Shown: positions 35,807 to 48,175 of the stretch, piece after piece
Numbering within the stretch: the stretch's first letter is position 1
Layout: every line of letters begins with the position of its first letter
Source of the DNA: Cercophora sp. LCS_1
Taxonomy: Eukaryota > Ascomycota > Sordariomycetes > Sordariales > Lasiosphaeriaceae
Length of the DNA: 64,000 nucleotides
Assembly (NCBI GenBank): GCA_036250225.1
Contig: JAPZLL010000023.1
Coordinates: 62,001 to 126,000 of the forward strand
Direction: 5' to 3'
Notes under the pieces: model-generated
Told to the model about the DNA's origin: nothing
Databases searched by the model: none
The model's input: the letters and a program-made list of their open reading frames with translations, nothing else
Position numbers and translations under genes: made by a program

Positions 35807-36910
35807 TGGCATCTTCTTCCAGACAGTGCATTACCGCCGCTCTAAGGAGCGTTCGCCGACAAAGGACAAGGCAATGGCAGCCTCTTGACCTCCAGTTTCA
35901 GACGCTCCGGATTGGCGGAACCATCCCCAACACCTCGAGGTGTCTCTCGACTGATTCCCACGCCCCCGACGATGCCAAATCTCTGTCCCCGCCAGCAGCA
36001 GCAAGGGCAGATGAAGACCTGAGTTCTTCTACAATCAAGGCTGCGCTGCCGATTGACTTCTCCCTCGGCTCCGGATCAACAGCCGGGAAGAGTGTGTCCA
36101 TAATAAACCTCCCCAATGCCCGGCCAGTGCCTGCCTCGCCTTCCTACTTCTCACGCCAACCCAACTTTCACGACAGTGTTTTAAGTCTCGAAAAACTCCT
36201 GCGATCACACGGCGGTCTCCCCACCGTCCCGCTAAACGAAGCAGAGCGCGTGGCTTGGAAGGGCTTGGAGGACTACAGGCAGACGATTGGTGAAAGGGTC
36301 AGGGCCACGGACTATTCTGCGCTCTTGACGCTGGTGAAGCGACTGCATCGCATACACCCCGCTCTGAAACCAAGGGAGGTCACCGAGGCGTTGGAAGAGT
36401 TCAAGCGGGAGATCCAACCTTTCGATCACACCGAAAAGGAAGCCAAGCTCGACAGGTTTGGGCGGTCGCATGCGTCCGGCCGGAGAAAGTCAGCGACTGC
36501 TCGGGCATACGTTGTCGAAGGTATGGGTGAGGTTCAGGTCAATGGCAAGTCTTTGGCCGACTATTTCGGTCGCGTCCACGACCGTGAGAGCGCCATCTGG
36601 GCTCTGCAGGCAAGCAACCGATTGGACAAGTACAACGTGTGGGCAACGGTTGAAGGGGGCGGCACTACCGGCCAAGCTGAGGCTCTCACATTGGCGATCG
36701 CAAAGGCTCTCTTGGTCCATGAGCCTGCCCTCAAACCCGCATTGAGACAAGGTAAGCGGTTATTGCCCCAGCTTGGTGCCGCCGATCCTGGGGAAGCTGC
36801 TGACAGATCATCTTGTAGCCGGTTGTGTCACACGGGATATGAGAAGGGTGGAAAGAAAGAAGCATGGCCACAACAAGGCCAGGAAGTCGCCCACATGGGT
36901 CAAGAGATAG
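35803..36910 (+). CDS. MRPS9: Mitochondrial small ribosomal subunit protein uS9m
   Basis: Mitochondrial ribosomal protein of the S9 family. Exons 35803-36751 and 36819-36910 are joined across a 67-nt intron (GTAAGC...TAG) and give 346 aa. The presequence is Arg/Ser-rich (SSRQCITAALRSVRRQRTRQ). The S9 domain starts near residue 225 with GRSHASGRRKSATARAYV and continues VNGKSLADYFGR, LDKYNVWATVEGGGTTGQAEALTLAIAKAL. Exon 2 supplies the universal C-terminal tail that reaches the decoding site (AGCVTRDMRRVERKKHGHNKARK ends in KR). Without splicing the frame stays open for about 200 more codons, none of which resembles S9. Two ATGs are adjacent at the start (35803, 35806). Confidence 0.94.
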
Positions 36911-39900
36911 GCTGGCTGAAGCGAGCATTGAGCGCCCGGTCATGCATGAACGAGCGGTCCTTGGGGGTGATTTCTCCCCCCACCATACTGTGCACAAGAC
37001 GTGTTCCTGTAACAATTTTAGTTCCCTGGGTGGATGGCAGGGTAGAGAGAGGTGCCAGCGCGAACATGCGGGCAGATGCAACTGTACAATACAAACCACA
37101 AACGCAACCAGTACTTGACCAGCAGGAGATTGAACCACGCTCGGGATTTGCTGACCTGCAGCGGACAAACAGCTGCTATTTTGACCGGGGGCCTTGCAGA
37201 CGGGAAGCTGCCGTTCGGCGTCGGACACCAGGATTGGGACGGCGAAGGGACGGACGAGGATGTGCAAGTTCGGGCTCGGAATGGGGTCTTGCAGGCGGCC
37301 GAAACAAGACAGGCGAACGTGTGTCATGGCCGCGAACTCGTGATCTACCGTCGCAAAGTTGATCCGGACCAGGAGCCGGGCAGAGGGGAAACGGGTAAGG
37401 CAGAGGGAAACGTGGCAGTATACTCGGCGCGTCCTTGCCGATAGCATGGCATTCGGCTCGATCAGACGTTGCTGGAAGAGTGCTGGACCCCGGTGCGCCA
37501 GCGAACGCCAGCGAACCAGACGGGCGATTGGGAGGAACCGAGAAGAAATGAGCCGCAACGTCAACGCGGAGCAATGCGACCTCGTCCGAAAGCCAGACCG
37601 GCCATAGTTGGAATGAACAGCTCTCAGCCAATGTGTAGCATATCCCATGCCGCAGCTGGCGTGCTCCGTGCTCCATCCCATGATGCCTATGATGCTACCA
37701 GACACCTAAGGATGGGCAAACATGGTGTTTGGTTTGCCAATGGAAACAGCGCAAGCGCCGCATCTCGATCCTGCATCCTGGTCGTCATTCCAGCCCGTCG
37801 TTGCGGCGGCCCTCTAACAATCATTGAAATGGCATGCTCCCCCCAACAAGATAAAACAGGCCATGCTGCAACCTGCGCGGTGCTGGCAGGACGGGCCACG
37901 GGCCACTGGCGAGCAAATCCGCAAGCGCAACGGGCTTGAGGGGCTTGACGCCCGTTATTGCATGCTCCCACACGTGCAGATTCGACGCATTCCGCCCTCC
38001 TTGTCATTTCCAGTGTCTGCTCAGCGGTGCCATTCGCACAGACCCCGGGGCTTTCCCCGGCCGTCGCAGAAAGATTCGAGAAGCAAGTTCCTGGCAAGGT
38101 CCTGCCAAGCCGACCCGTCCGGAGGCATCTACTGCATCGTCAAAATGCAACGGCATTGCTGGGTATAGTGCCGGGCGGCGTATATAGCTGCCAACCGGTC
38201 TCGGGGCGCTCCGCACTGTCAATGCTTGTTGGGCAGCATTGGGTCGGCAAGGCAACAAGAGCAGGTAACGACGGCAATTGCTGTTTCGGCTACTGCGTTG
38301 ACAAATGCAAAGCTCGCCGCTGGCGCCACTGTCGTGGAATTGGTTGCGAGGGGATTATGATGGCGACCGAACAATGTCGTCGAGAGGGCGACCCGCCCCA
38401 GAGATTCGTGACGGGCAGAGCATGCAAGACATCCATTGTCGATGGCTGCTGCCCCTGGACGGAAAGCGGGGAACGGGGCCTCGGGGGCGCCCCTTCAACG
38501 CGCCACGGCGATTGCCACCAGTGTTGTTGAAAGCTGAAAGAACGTCGTCCGAGTGGGACCCTGTCTCAAAAAGACGCGCGGACTCGGTCATGGCTACTAA
38601 TGATGACGATACCGAACATTGCAAGTTTACGATGCCGGCTGGCCGACGACACCCGGTCCAGCTGTGGCCCAGCTGATCACCCTCGTTCACATCGTTGCTC
38701 TCTGAGATCGACGGCGAGCAGGGCGGATTTCGGCCGTGGGACGATGTTCTGATCACAGGTGATCAATCGCTCGACAGGCGTGCAGATTGCATGTTTCGAT
38801 GCGCTAACAAGTTGTGTCGGATTTCCAGCCCACGACCGATCTCGTGTGGCTCCCCGCTGCGATGCACGTCCCTAAAATCCATGTTCCCTCATCAATTGTT
38901 TGGACAGTGCGCATTCTGTGCACCGGCGCAGTCCATGACAGAAAGGAGGATGCGTATCCGTCCTGCCCGGTCTTGCGCTCCGAAGGCTGACCGGCTGCGG
39001 CCATGTCTCGAGTTCGCGGGGTAAGATTCCGAATCAGCAGCAAACGCTGTGCGCCTGACGCCTGAGCTCGGCACCCATCAACGGCCGAACGGAAGTTTCC
39101 AGTCTATGCTGGCCCTTCCCCATCACCCCCCCGTGCTGGACAAGGACGGTTATATCGCCAAATCCAAGACACACCGAGACTTGTAACCAGGCCGGACAGT
39201 CGAAGGGAGCGCAAAAGAGCGTTTGCTCGCAGTCATAGACTCGGGTCAGATGCGAGGCATATCCGCGCCAAAAAGCCCAAGAGGTGGCCCCCAAGGCATC
39301 TTGTGTCGCGTCTCTCACGTACAGGTACATTTCCGCCGGCTAATGTTAAAGCACTTCGCGCTGAGTACCGGAACCCCGTTGTCATGCGTGTCAACGCAGC
39401 AAGGAGGTGTGATCCTGGCTCGCCCCAAGTATCGATACCTTCGGCCTCGGCAAATGGTTCCAGAAGCTGGCGCTGTGCTAGGGCCTGATTCGACCGTGCG
39501 GTCCATCTGGAAACTCGAGCCAGGACCCCGGTCATTTGCGACGCAGCCCACCCAAGCACGGACAGGGATCTACCTCGCAGCTCTGGACCTCTGTTTGACG
39601 ACATGCCTTGACTCCCCTGGCAGCTTAAGTCGACGACATGGATCCGGGATCTTGGAGCGCACCTCCTTCATCATAACAAATATACTAACCCGTGGCAAGG
39701 CAGTACCTGTACACTTGGCCCGCCTGACTAACTGCCGGCTGTATCTCCGTCGGGCCCAAAAGTCAATTGTGGTCCCCAGCACGCAGAGGGACCACTGTTG
39801 CACACGCACAAAATTTTCCAACGCTCAGACAGCGGGCCCAAGCCTGTTTATTTAGGCCGCCAAATGATCGGGCACCGGACCCGCCCGTCTCAGTCAAACA

Positions 39901-41933
39901 CGTTCTCCCTTCGAGTTGGCGTGTTGAGCCCTCGAGGGACTCAACGGGGATCTCGCCATCTCTTAGCCTTGCAGCGGGGGTGCGGTGTGGCGGCAGGAGC
40001 GCAGGACTAGGGCGGCAGCAACAGCAGCAGCAGTCATCACTCTGTTTTTAGGGGCTCCTCCAGTCCAATAACCTCGGTGGCACCGCAAAACAGGGTGCTT
40101 TTCCTGCTGATTCGCGCCCTTTTCACCCCAGTCTACGGATTTTCTTTCATCTCCCATTTATAACATCGGTGGCGGTTGGCTTTTTGAAACATTGCCCATC
40201 TTTGCCATTCCCCTGGTTGCCTGGTAAAAGGGCACGCTCGGCGGCACTAAAAGGCCGCATCCTGCCAGACAAAGCAACAGCATGGTCTCAAACGCCAAAA
40301 GTGGGATTGGTGACGGAGGTACACTCGGTACGCCAGTCCACTAGCACCAGCTGCGGCCTCCCAGACTAAGAGACTGGGGGTTGTCGGCGTTGCCACCGGT
40401 CTGGGTGCGGGTTTCTTGGGACGACGGGGGGTCTGATTGGCATGGAGGCATGAGCCTAGAGGGTCGGGAGGGCACAAAACGAGCTGATTCACGATGTTTG
40501 AACCAGAGCGAAAACATGTGACCCAAAGCCAACGTAGCCGTGGGCTACTAGTCATTCTCATGGCCTGGAGGCCAAGGTGGAGACGATAGAGGCTCAAATA
40601 ACAACGGGCCGGGGTGGCAGACATCGAATTTCAGAGTGCAGAGGTTTCCCGGCAGGGGGGTTGTGAAGGTGGAGGGGCAGCGGTGCCAAGAAGGATGAAG
40701 TTTGGCACTGTTGTTGCGTTCGTTGTTTGGGCATCCTTCCATGCCTCCTTCCGCGATAAGTCGATTTAAACTTCGTTCCTTCCAGACGGATCCCATCAAC
40801 TTCCCCCAGCTCAGGGCATGGCACCCGTGGCCTCTGGCAGGATTTCCCTCCGCACCATTGAACCCTTGTCCTAACCACTGACCATCCACCCGAATCAACT
40901 TCACATTTGCATCCCAATACTGGACACACATACCCACCCACACATCTCCGGGACCACGCCCCAACCACACACGGCAACTGCAGACTGGCTGATCCGAGGC
41001 GCAGCCCGTCTATGTAGGCCAGCCGTAGGACAGCAGTCGGCTGACTGATCACAAAGCCGCCAAAACAACTTGACGATAACTTGACGACGAGACACGCCCA
41101 CGGCTTGCAAAATAAACGCTGGACGCGGGCGACGGTGGTCTCTGGACTGGATACTGACGAGTCCGGCAATGAGCAAGAACAGCCAAGGTAGGCGGGTGGT
41201 GTACGTTGCAGTGCGCGGCTCTAATTGACCGGCAGCGCTTTTAGATCTGGGTATGGGATAGAGAAGAGGGCCTGGCCAATCCACAAGCCCAGGGCTCCGT
41301 CTTACATGCAAACGGTCTACGTCCCTCGCACATCCTCCGCATCCTGGAATGCACAACAGCCCACGCTTCTTCCTCTCTATACTTGCTTCCCCATCCCTCT
41401 ACAAGTTTCAGCGTCACCGGCTGGAGCTCGTGACCCCGGAAAGCCAGGGACGTCATCCCGAAACGGGCCCGTTTCCTTAGCAGTATCGCGGATCGAGAAA
41501 CGACTGATAAACGGCGGTCCTCCCTGACGCCACCTTTTTCCCTCCCCCATCAGTCCCTCACCAACCCCCATCCTCACCCTGCACGCCACCTCGCGCCAGG
41601 GCAGCCAGCCTCCCCCTTCCCAGTGATCCACCGTTCCCAGATCCCGTTGTCGGGCAAGCGTCCGGTAGCTGGCACCGACGGGTGTCTCGTTTGCCCCTGG
41701 GGTCGGCGTAGATCATCTCCATGCCGAGGTGCAGGGCTGCTGCAGGGCTGCCATCTCGGTCTCTCGATACACGCCCACATGTGTTCAGATAAAGACCCGG
41801 CGTTTACATTACTCAGGTACGTATCGCCCTCTGCGACTAAAACGACGGTCGAAGGTGTGGAGCAAGACGAACGCCCCCGTCGCCCGATCGTCCGGGACTA
41901 ATAAAATACATTGCCCGCTCGGTAGACTCCATG
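36911..41933. other. Long region without recognisable genes
   Basis: About 5 kb of fairly GC-rich DNA. Open frames occur on all six frames, overlap each other, lack conserved motifs and offer no convincing splice chains. There is no AT-rich, C-to-T mutated look typical of RIP-inactivated transposons. A short CAG run lies near 40,015-40,035. I interpret it as an extended upstream control region for the 43-kb gene, possibly with non-coding transcripts, but this is inference from position only. Confidence 0.4.
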
Positions 41934-43087
41934 TATACACACACCACCTCTCATCGTCGAATTGTGCTTTTTTCTCTCCCGCAACCCCAAGCTCCCTGGT
42001 GTCTTGGACCGGAAGAGAGACTCAGACACACCACCTGTGCCTCTCCCGGACCAGCCGCATCGTGCCCCCACCCGACGACGTCCCCGCCCACCTCACCACA
42101 ACCCTGCAGTCGGGACGGGAGTTCGAACCCTAGCCTCTGAAGGCGCCCTCTGTCAGGCAGCCCGAGTCGTCTTGGCCGATCTATCCTGACCGTGTGCTCC
42201 CGTGCCGGGTGTCGAGTATAAGACCGATACCGACTTCCTGCAAAGCGACTACCCGAATCGGCACTTCCCTGTCTCCAGACTTTTCTAGCCTCCTTCTCAC
42301 AGATCCTGACCAGCACTAAGCAAGTACCCTTGCCCACAGGCCCATCCTGCGGCCGACGGGAAGGAATAACGGGACCACCAACGTCGGTAGTCTTGGTGAC
42401 GTCTGACCTGCTTTAGTCTCGCGTGGTTGCTCCGGCGCTGTCATCTGGAGTCTTCCCAGATCAAGTCGCAACGAGCGTGTGGCATATCCACCCCTCGAAG
42501 CGCCAAAACCTTTAGTCTTCTCGGCATCATCGACGACGCCAACAGGCCTCCCCCCAGGTCCCGAGAAAGCAAGCCCACAGCTTGCCTGACTTCATACCCT
42601 CCCCACCACCACGCGCAAAAGTTCGCTCCTCGTGCGGCATCGGGGTACGGGGATACAGGTCGTCTAGACCCCCTCGAAAAAAAAAACCTAGCGGGCGCTC
42701 TTTCTCCCCACAGTCTTCTTTTAATACTGGCGGATTCCTACCAGCGATCTTTTCCTCTTCAATCTGCTCCCCGATCCCCGAGCGACTGAACCATACCGTG
42801 CCCAGCGCGCCTGCGGACCCATCAATCAGGATAGTCGCCTCAGCCAACAGCTACCCCGGCGCCCGGAGCGAGACAAGTCGAGCAAGACTCCGAGAGACGT
42901 CGAGGTCGTTGATCCGGCACCTCAAGGGCTTCCGTCTAGATCGCAACCCAGCGAAGACAAGCCCCGTGTGACCGGATCAAATCCACGCTGGGCGCTTCTG
43001 ATTCTTCTGCGCTAGCTCCACACCTGGCGGAACTTTGGTGGGTTCGCCAATTCTGGGCTATCGAGCAGTCTTTTCGATCGCAGGGGC
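41934..43087 (+). promoter_or_regulatory. 1,154-nt ATG-free stretch, probable long 5' leader
   Basis: From the ATG at 41931 to the start codon at 43088 there is no ATG in any plus-strand frame, while the complement word CAT occurs about eleven times. The stretch is also rich in C and T runs, with few A/G-only tracts. This is the pattern expected of a transcribed leader that has been kept free of upstream starts so scanning ribosomes reach 43088. The transcript start would then lie near 41.9-42 kb. Possible intron-like signals exist (a GCAAGT/CACAG pair near 42,320) but are weak. Confidence 0.6.
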
Positions 43088-44360
43088 ATGGACGACAACA
43101 GAGGCCAGAGGAGGCAGAATGAACCGCCCACCCATTCCGCTTCCAACCCCCGGTACCACCCATCACTGCATGACCAGTCGCAGCAGCGGCGCTCTTTTGC
43201 CGGGACCCATGGCGACAGGTTCCGGCCGGCGCCTCTCAGCACGTCGTCTTCGGGGACGGCCCGGGGAATGGGCGGATCAGCCAGCTACAATACATACTAC
43301 CAGGAGCCCACGGCAGCCGGATTTTCCGCCAGTGGAATGTCACAGGGCTCGATGGGCTACCATCACACCCCCACAGACTACGGACAGACAGATACACGGC
43401 AGACGCAGAGCTTTGCCGGCGCGTACAACCCAACAACGGCCATGATATACAACGTGCCGCAGGCCGCAGGCCCGCAGAACACTGCTGTGTACGATACGAG
43501 CCAGCAGTTTTCCTCGCGGCAGCCTGCAGCAGCACTGCAGATGATAGCCACGGATGTCGCCGCACCTTACTTCTCCGGTGACGCTGCCAACACGGCAACG
43601 GCCTCGGCACTCCAAGCACAAACGGGGTCTTCGGGCGCATCCCAGGTATATCAGCAACCGAGTCTGCAAAACTACCCCGCCAGTAGCATGGCCGCCATGG
43701 GAGGGATGGCTGCTCAGTCTGCTTCTACTCAGGACGTTCGGATGGAGGAAGAGTACCCCGCTCCCGAGGGGCTGGATGCAGCGTATGCGTCGTACCAGTC
43801 GGCGCTGAAAGCTATCTTCCAGAACATACAAGACGGTGCTCTGGCAGCTGCAAGCGAGTCTCTTCTCAACGTGTCAGACTGGCTTCTGTCGCACGTTGCT
43901 GAACTAGGTATGCCACACCGACCGAACCGCCGGGGCTCTCACTGACATTTCGTGCTAGGCCTTACTTCCGACGACCAGAACCTCCACAGTGATCGAATCA
44001 AGCTTTGGAACGATTTCAACCACGCTTGGCTGGCCACGCTTCAGGCGCAAAAGGACATGGCTGAGGTAAACCAGCAGCTCCAGCGTTCACAGAGCCTCAT
44101 CCCTCAAGACGGGCTAGAAAGAATGGGCAAGGAGCTCGTGAGGCTTTGCGACAGCATAGAAAGACACGGCCTTGTCGATTACGAGTATGGAGTGTGGGAA
44201 GAGCAGATCATCGCAAGTAAGCTGGGTCCACGTTTTTGTCGCTGCGCCTTGGCAAATACTGACAAGACCATCCACAGTCCTTGAAGAATGTCTAGACCTC
44301 TACGGCACATCGACTTCGTCTGGTGCTGGAGGCTCTGGGTCTGCTTCGCACCGACGCTGA
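43088..44360 (+). CDS. Uncharacterised fungal protein: disordered Gln/Ser/Tyr-rich N-terminus and helical C-terminal domain
   Basis: I do not recognise a named family. Three exons, 43088-43907, 43959-44216 and 44278-44360, with introns of 51 (GTATGC...TAG) and 61 nt (GTAAGC...CAG), give 386 aa ending in a Gly/Ser-rich tail (SSGAGGSGSASHRR). Residues 1 to about 235 are low-complexity, rich in Gln, Ser, Tyr, Ala and Gly, like transcriptional co-regulators or RNA-binding scaffolds. Residues of about 240-365 look folded and helical: YASYQSALKAIFQNIQDG, LNVSDWLLSHVAELGL, DRIKLWNDFNHAWL and LVDYEYGVWEEQIIAILEECLDLYG. Both introns fall within this domain and both junctions keep good helices, which supports the model. 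It stands alone in an 11-kb gene-poor region with a long ATG-free leader, a layout often seen for fungal developmental regulators. Confidence 0.8.
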
Positions 44361-47300
44361 TTGTCACAGATTGGACACGGCTGGTGTGGTAGTGGTTGTT
44401 CTTTCGCTACTGGGTTCATCTATTACATCCCTATCGTCTAATCCAGGCACCCGGGCGCCGATTTCGAATGGTTCATATCTTTCATTTTCTTTCTTGCTCG
44501 TTTGCCAAGCGTTCTGTGCTCCAGCGAGGAGTTGGGAGATGGCCTTCAATGCTTTCTGGGCTTTTGGGAGTTGATGGGATGTTGAGACTAACACAAAGCG
44601 ACTCCCCTTGTGTGATACCCTCAGCCCAGCCGAGCCGCTCATCTGGGCGTGCACGGAGGCTGATGCATTGGAAGTCTTCAGGTTAGGTAGACTACGGGGA
44701 TGGGAAAAGGCTTGTTGCTGGAGCGCAAAGCCCTGTCAAGGGTAGAATACGAGCATCGCCGGCGAGGATAGAGGACGAGATATTGCGACAGGCAGGCCTA
44801 ATCGAGAAAGCGATCAAGAGGTTGGCGAGAGAGGCCGCTCTCTCCTCCACTCAGCCGGACTGGTGCGCATGCGGCATGCCCCGGGGACATGTCATAGCAA
44901 GGGGGTGGTGGTCGTGATTGGACATCTAGGCCGAATCAGGAAGACAAAAGTAACTACAAATGTTGGCTGGTCTAACCCTTCGTACTGTACATAGTGTTGG
45001 CTACATAGACACGGGCGACGCCTTTTTCGACCGGCCCGAATGTACACAGTCTCATCACACACGGTGCCCGCCGGAATGTCTGCGCAGCTGCATGAATCCC
45101 CCCACTTCCTTATTCCACAAATCGGACAGGCGAGCCGGTCAGTTGCTTTGGCATCTCGGTGACTTGCTCGACGTGACTTTCCGGCAACGTCGAATACGCT
45201 GGTGTGTTGACATGATGTCGGGTCACACCCGCCTTCCCACTTGGGGGACACGGCTCAACTGAGACAATTGTCTCAAAGGACAATGTGAGGCCTGAGGCTT
45301 GCACTGGGGTTCTCGTCGAATCGGGAGCTGGCAAGACGGCCAGAGCTGGATACCCAATCCGCCGGTTCAAGTGCGTCTTGTGCATCTGCCCTGGTAAGGG
45401 TGCTGTTGCAAGCTCTCTGGGCCAATCGGCACCTTTTTTTCGACCCTGCCGTTTCGTTTTTGCTGAAAGGTCCCCTGTTCCGCCCCGTCGCCCCGTTCCT
45501 TCCCACCGGGGCTTGGCCAGATGGTTGGGCAAGAGCGAGGCACATGGGGTGGACAATGGCTTTCTCTACATTTCCCATGTCCTATTTTTGCCGTGATATT
45601 GTCTCACCGCCAGCTGCAACTGCAGCTGAGGCTGGCCCAGGGCGGCAACCCCATCGACCGCTGATGAGCTTGCGAAAGCAAATCATTCATTTCGTACTCT
45701 CATCGTCCAAAGTGGATTCCTTTGTGTGCGACGGGATGACAAGCAGCTACGGACAATGATTCGGATCACCGATCCGGCACTCAACAGATGAGGTCCAAAG
45801 AGGGGCGGATCCAAGCAGCACAGCGCCAAAACCCGACCCGACGTGGCCCATGATGCAGGCTGCATGATTTTAGGTCTAGGCAAGTACTACAGTACTGGTA
45901 GGTTCCGCAAGACATTTTGCTGATTGGGGAATAGGAGGTCCGCCTAGCTTGCGGCTGGGTCGCTTGCTGCCCAGCTTCTGTTCTCAAAGCTTCCCAGAAT
46001 GCAACCCTGACCACGCCCGCCATCCGCCGTGGCCCGTCGAGCAAGAATAGCCCGATCTGACGAGATAGCCGATCTCCTGTGCAGCGGCTAGTTGCGCTCC
46101 CACCCCTGCCGCACATCATTCAGCCAACTTGGCCGCTAGCTACAGAAACGGGAAAGGATGGCCTCGTTCTGAGATTTTGCCCGTGCGTCCCGTGCGGCTG
46201 CAGCTTCCACCGGCCTCTCTGCATGCGAGGCTGCCCGTTCCCAGACCTCCCTCCACCCCTCCCCAGCGCCTCCCCGGCTCGGACGTCTCCTCCACTGACG
46301 GGAAGGGATCGACACTGAAATGTCGATGGCAGCTGAACTGAACCCACCCCTCGTCAAGAGCAGCTTTACCCCGTAAACCTCTGCACGGCGGAATACACGG
46401 TTGAATCTTCGAGACATCAGCCAATATCCCTGGCTGGCGGTACATATCGCTGTCCTGAAAGGAGTTTTGTCCTGTGTGACGACGACCGGATATTTGCGGC
46501 TTTCTGACAGCTACGGCCATTTGTGTTGTCGGCAAGTTGTTGACACATTGCAGCTACCCGGTGCCATTGCCAGCGCACCATCCGGCGGTGGTGGAGGCAC
46601 ACGGGGGCCTGCGCTGCTGGGGATGCAGTGCTTTTCTTCCCCTCGCTTGATATTGCCCTTGCTGACCCATGATCATCGGTGGCTTGACAAGGCTAAGGAG
46701 ATCCAGAACCATGGATCACCAAATTGGCTCCCGCCCGGGATTCCCGGCAGGGATGGAACGGGCGTTGTTAGTGGGCGATGACCTGTCACATCTCACAAAA
46801 ACCCGCCGTTCGAGGTCAACTCACCCAGCCCAGCGCCCACCCGGTTGAACCAGCCGCAAGCCAATGGCTTGTCATGTCCCAGACGCGGCGGCCCAAACCT
46901 TCATGGTCACAAAGGCGGCCCGGGGAGGTGGTGGCGCTGAACACCAATCCCAGCAACTATCAAGCAAGGAGGAAGAAGCTCACCGGATTCGGTTCGGTGA
47001 AGTCAAGGCTGCGGGCACTACCACATCCGGTCCACGCAGCCCGCAACCTGGACCGCGTGACCGCCCCCATCTTCAAATTTCACGAGTGAGTGCAGCTTCC
47101 GCTGGAGACAGCCACCGACCTTCCGCAACCCCCAATATCCCCAGCCAATCCTGGATCAGGCCCCGCCATGGCCCCCATGCTGCGATATCAGGTCGAGCTT
47201 GAGGTGTCGCCAACTTGCCAGCTTGATAACCTGTCTTGACCGGGCACAAGCATTTCTCCATGCTGCCGCTGCCTCGTGATTGGAGACTGGGAAATGCTGA

Positions 47301-48175
47301 TCACTGTTTCAACTCGGCTTGCCTAACCGTATACGTGCCCTCCAGGGTTGGTGGCAATGCACAATACAATACATGGTATGTACTTGCTAGTGTTGTCACG
47401 CTCATGTCACCTCCGCATCACGGACAATCGGCAACAGATGCCTCTTTTAACACCCTCCTATGCCCTGCTCAGCTGAAAGGAAGCTAGGACCATCCCGTTA
47501 TCCCGTTATCCCGTTGATTGTGACGATCCGATCGTCAACGGGCTCTGGTGGCCCCGGGATCGAAGCTTAGTCCCGCGTCCAACGGGACAGTTGCCTTGTA
47601 AGCTCGTCCCTTCGTCTCGGTGCCCCTTTGGGAGTCAAAAAACCACACGGTCAGCTGGCGCGGCGCGGGGACGGGACAACAGCGGGACGGAACGAAGCGG
47701 TAGCGGAGAGACTATAGAGAATCTGAGGTATCGGATAGTGTCCAAGCTTTGTCGCGGAAAAGAGCGGCCTAGACTGCGGTGGCTGCTGCCTCGAACGGGG
47801 CGGTGTGATAGTGTCGGTAACATCCATTTTTCCTAGGAAATTGTAGCCTCATGCTCCATGTTCTGCGGCCAGCTCGTGGTGTGATGTTCACTCGCCTACG
47901 CTGTTTCTAAGATCAGTAGATCGGATAGGAAGTTGGCCAGCCAGAGAACGCCGACGAGGAGGAGCATCTGTGTACGTGGTGAGGGGACAGAATTCTTGAG
48001 AGTGAACACCGGACTCAAATTGTAGCGCCTTGCGCCATTCTATCTGTCCAGCCCCCAAGATACTGGAAATACGCCCTAGAACAGAAAACCAGCGGCACCG
48101 GAACACAATTCATAGGTTGATCCTTTCCCATGAGCCATGTTGTAGCATTATCATCTGGAGATAAAGACGAACAGT
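44361..48175. other. Gene-free region downstream of the 43-kb gene
   Basis: About 3.8 kb between convergent genes. Only short overlapping frames without recognisable motifs occur. It includes a small 8-bp tandem repeat at 47,493 and G/C-rich GGGAC-type repeats near 47,560-47,700. I saw no tRNA, transposon terminal repeats or conserved gene. Confidence 0.4.
47493..47516. repeat. Three tandem copies of TCCCGTTA-type unit
   Basis: TCCCGTTA, TCCCGTTA and TCCCGTTG follow without gaps. GGGAC and CGGGAC words recur over the next 200 bp. The run does not match fungal telomere repeats (TTAGGG). Confidence 0.7.

Noticed and set aside
36731..37705. 324-codon open frame on the minus strand overlapping the uS9m 3' end
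   Set aside because: It overlaps a confident exon in antisense, has no recognisable motif and a Cys/His/Arg/Leu-rich composition typical of random frames in GC-rich DNA.
36911..41933. RIP-mutated transposon as explanation for the gene-poor region
   Set aside because: The region is not AT-rich, shows no excess TpA-type decay by eye, and no terminal repeats or transposase fragments were seen.
42100..42190. Possible tRNA on the minus strand (GGTTCGAACTCCC-like T arm)
   Set aside because: Position 61 would be T instead of the invariant C pairing G53, and no matching acceptor or D arm is found at the right distance.
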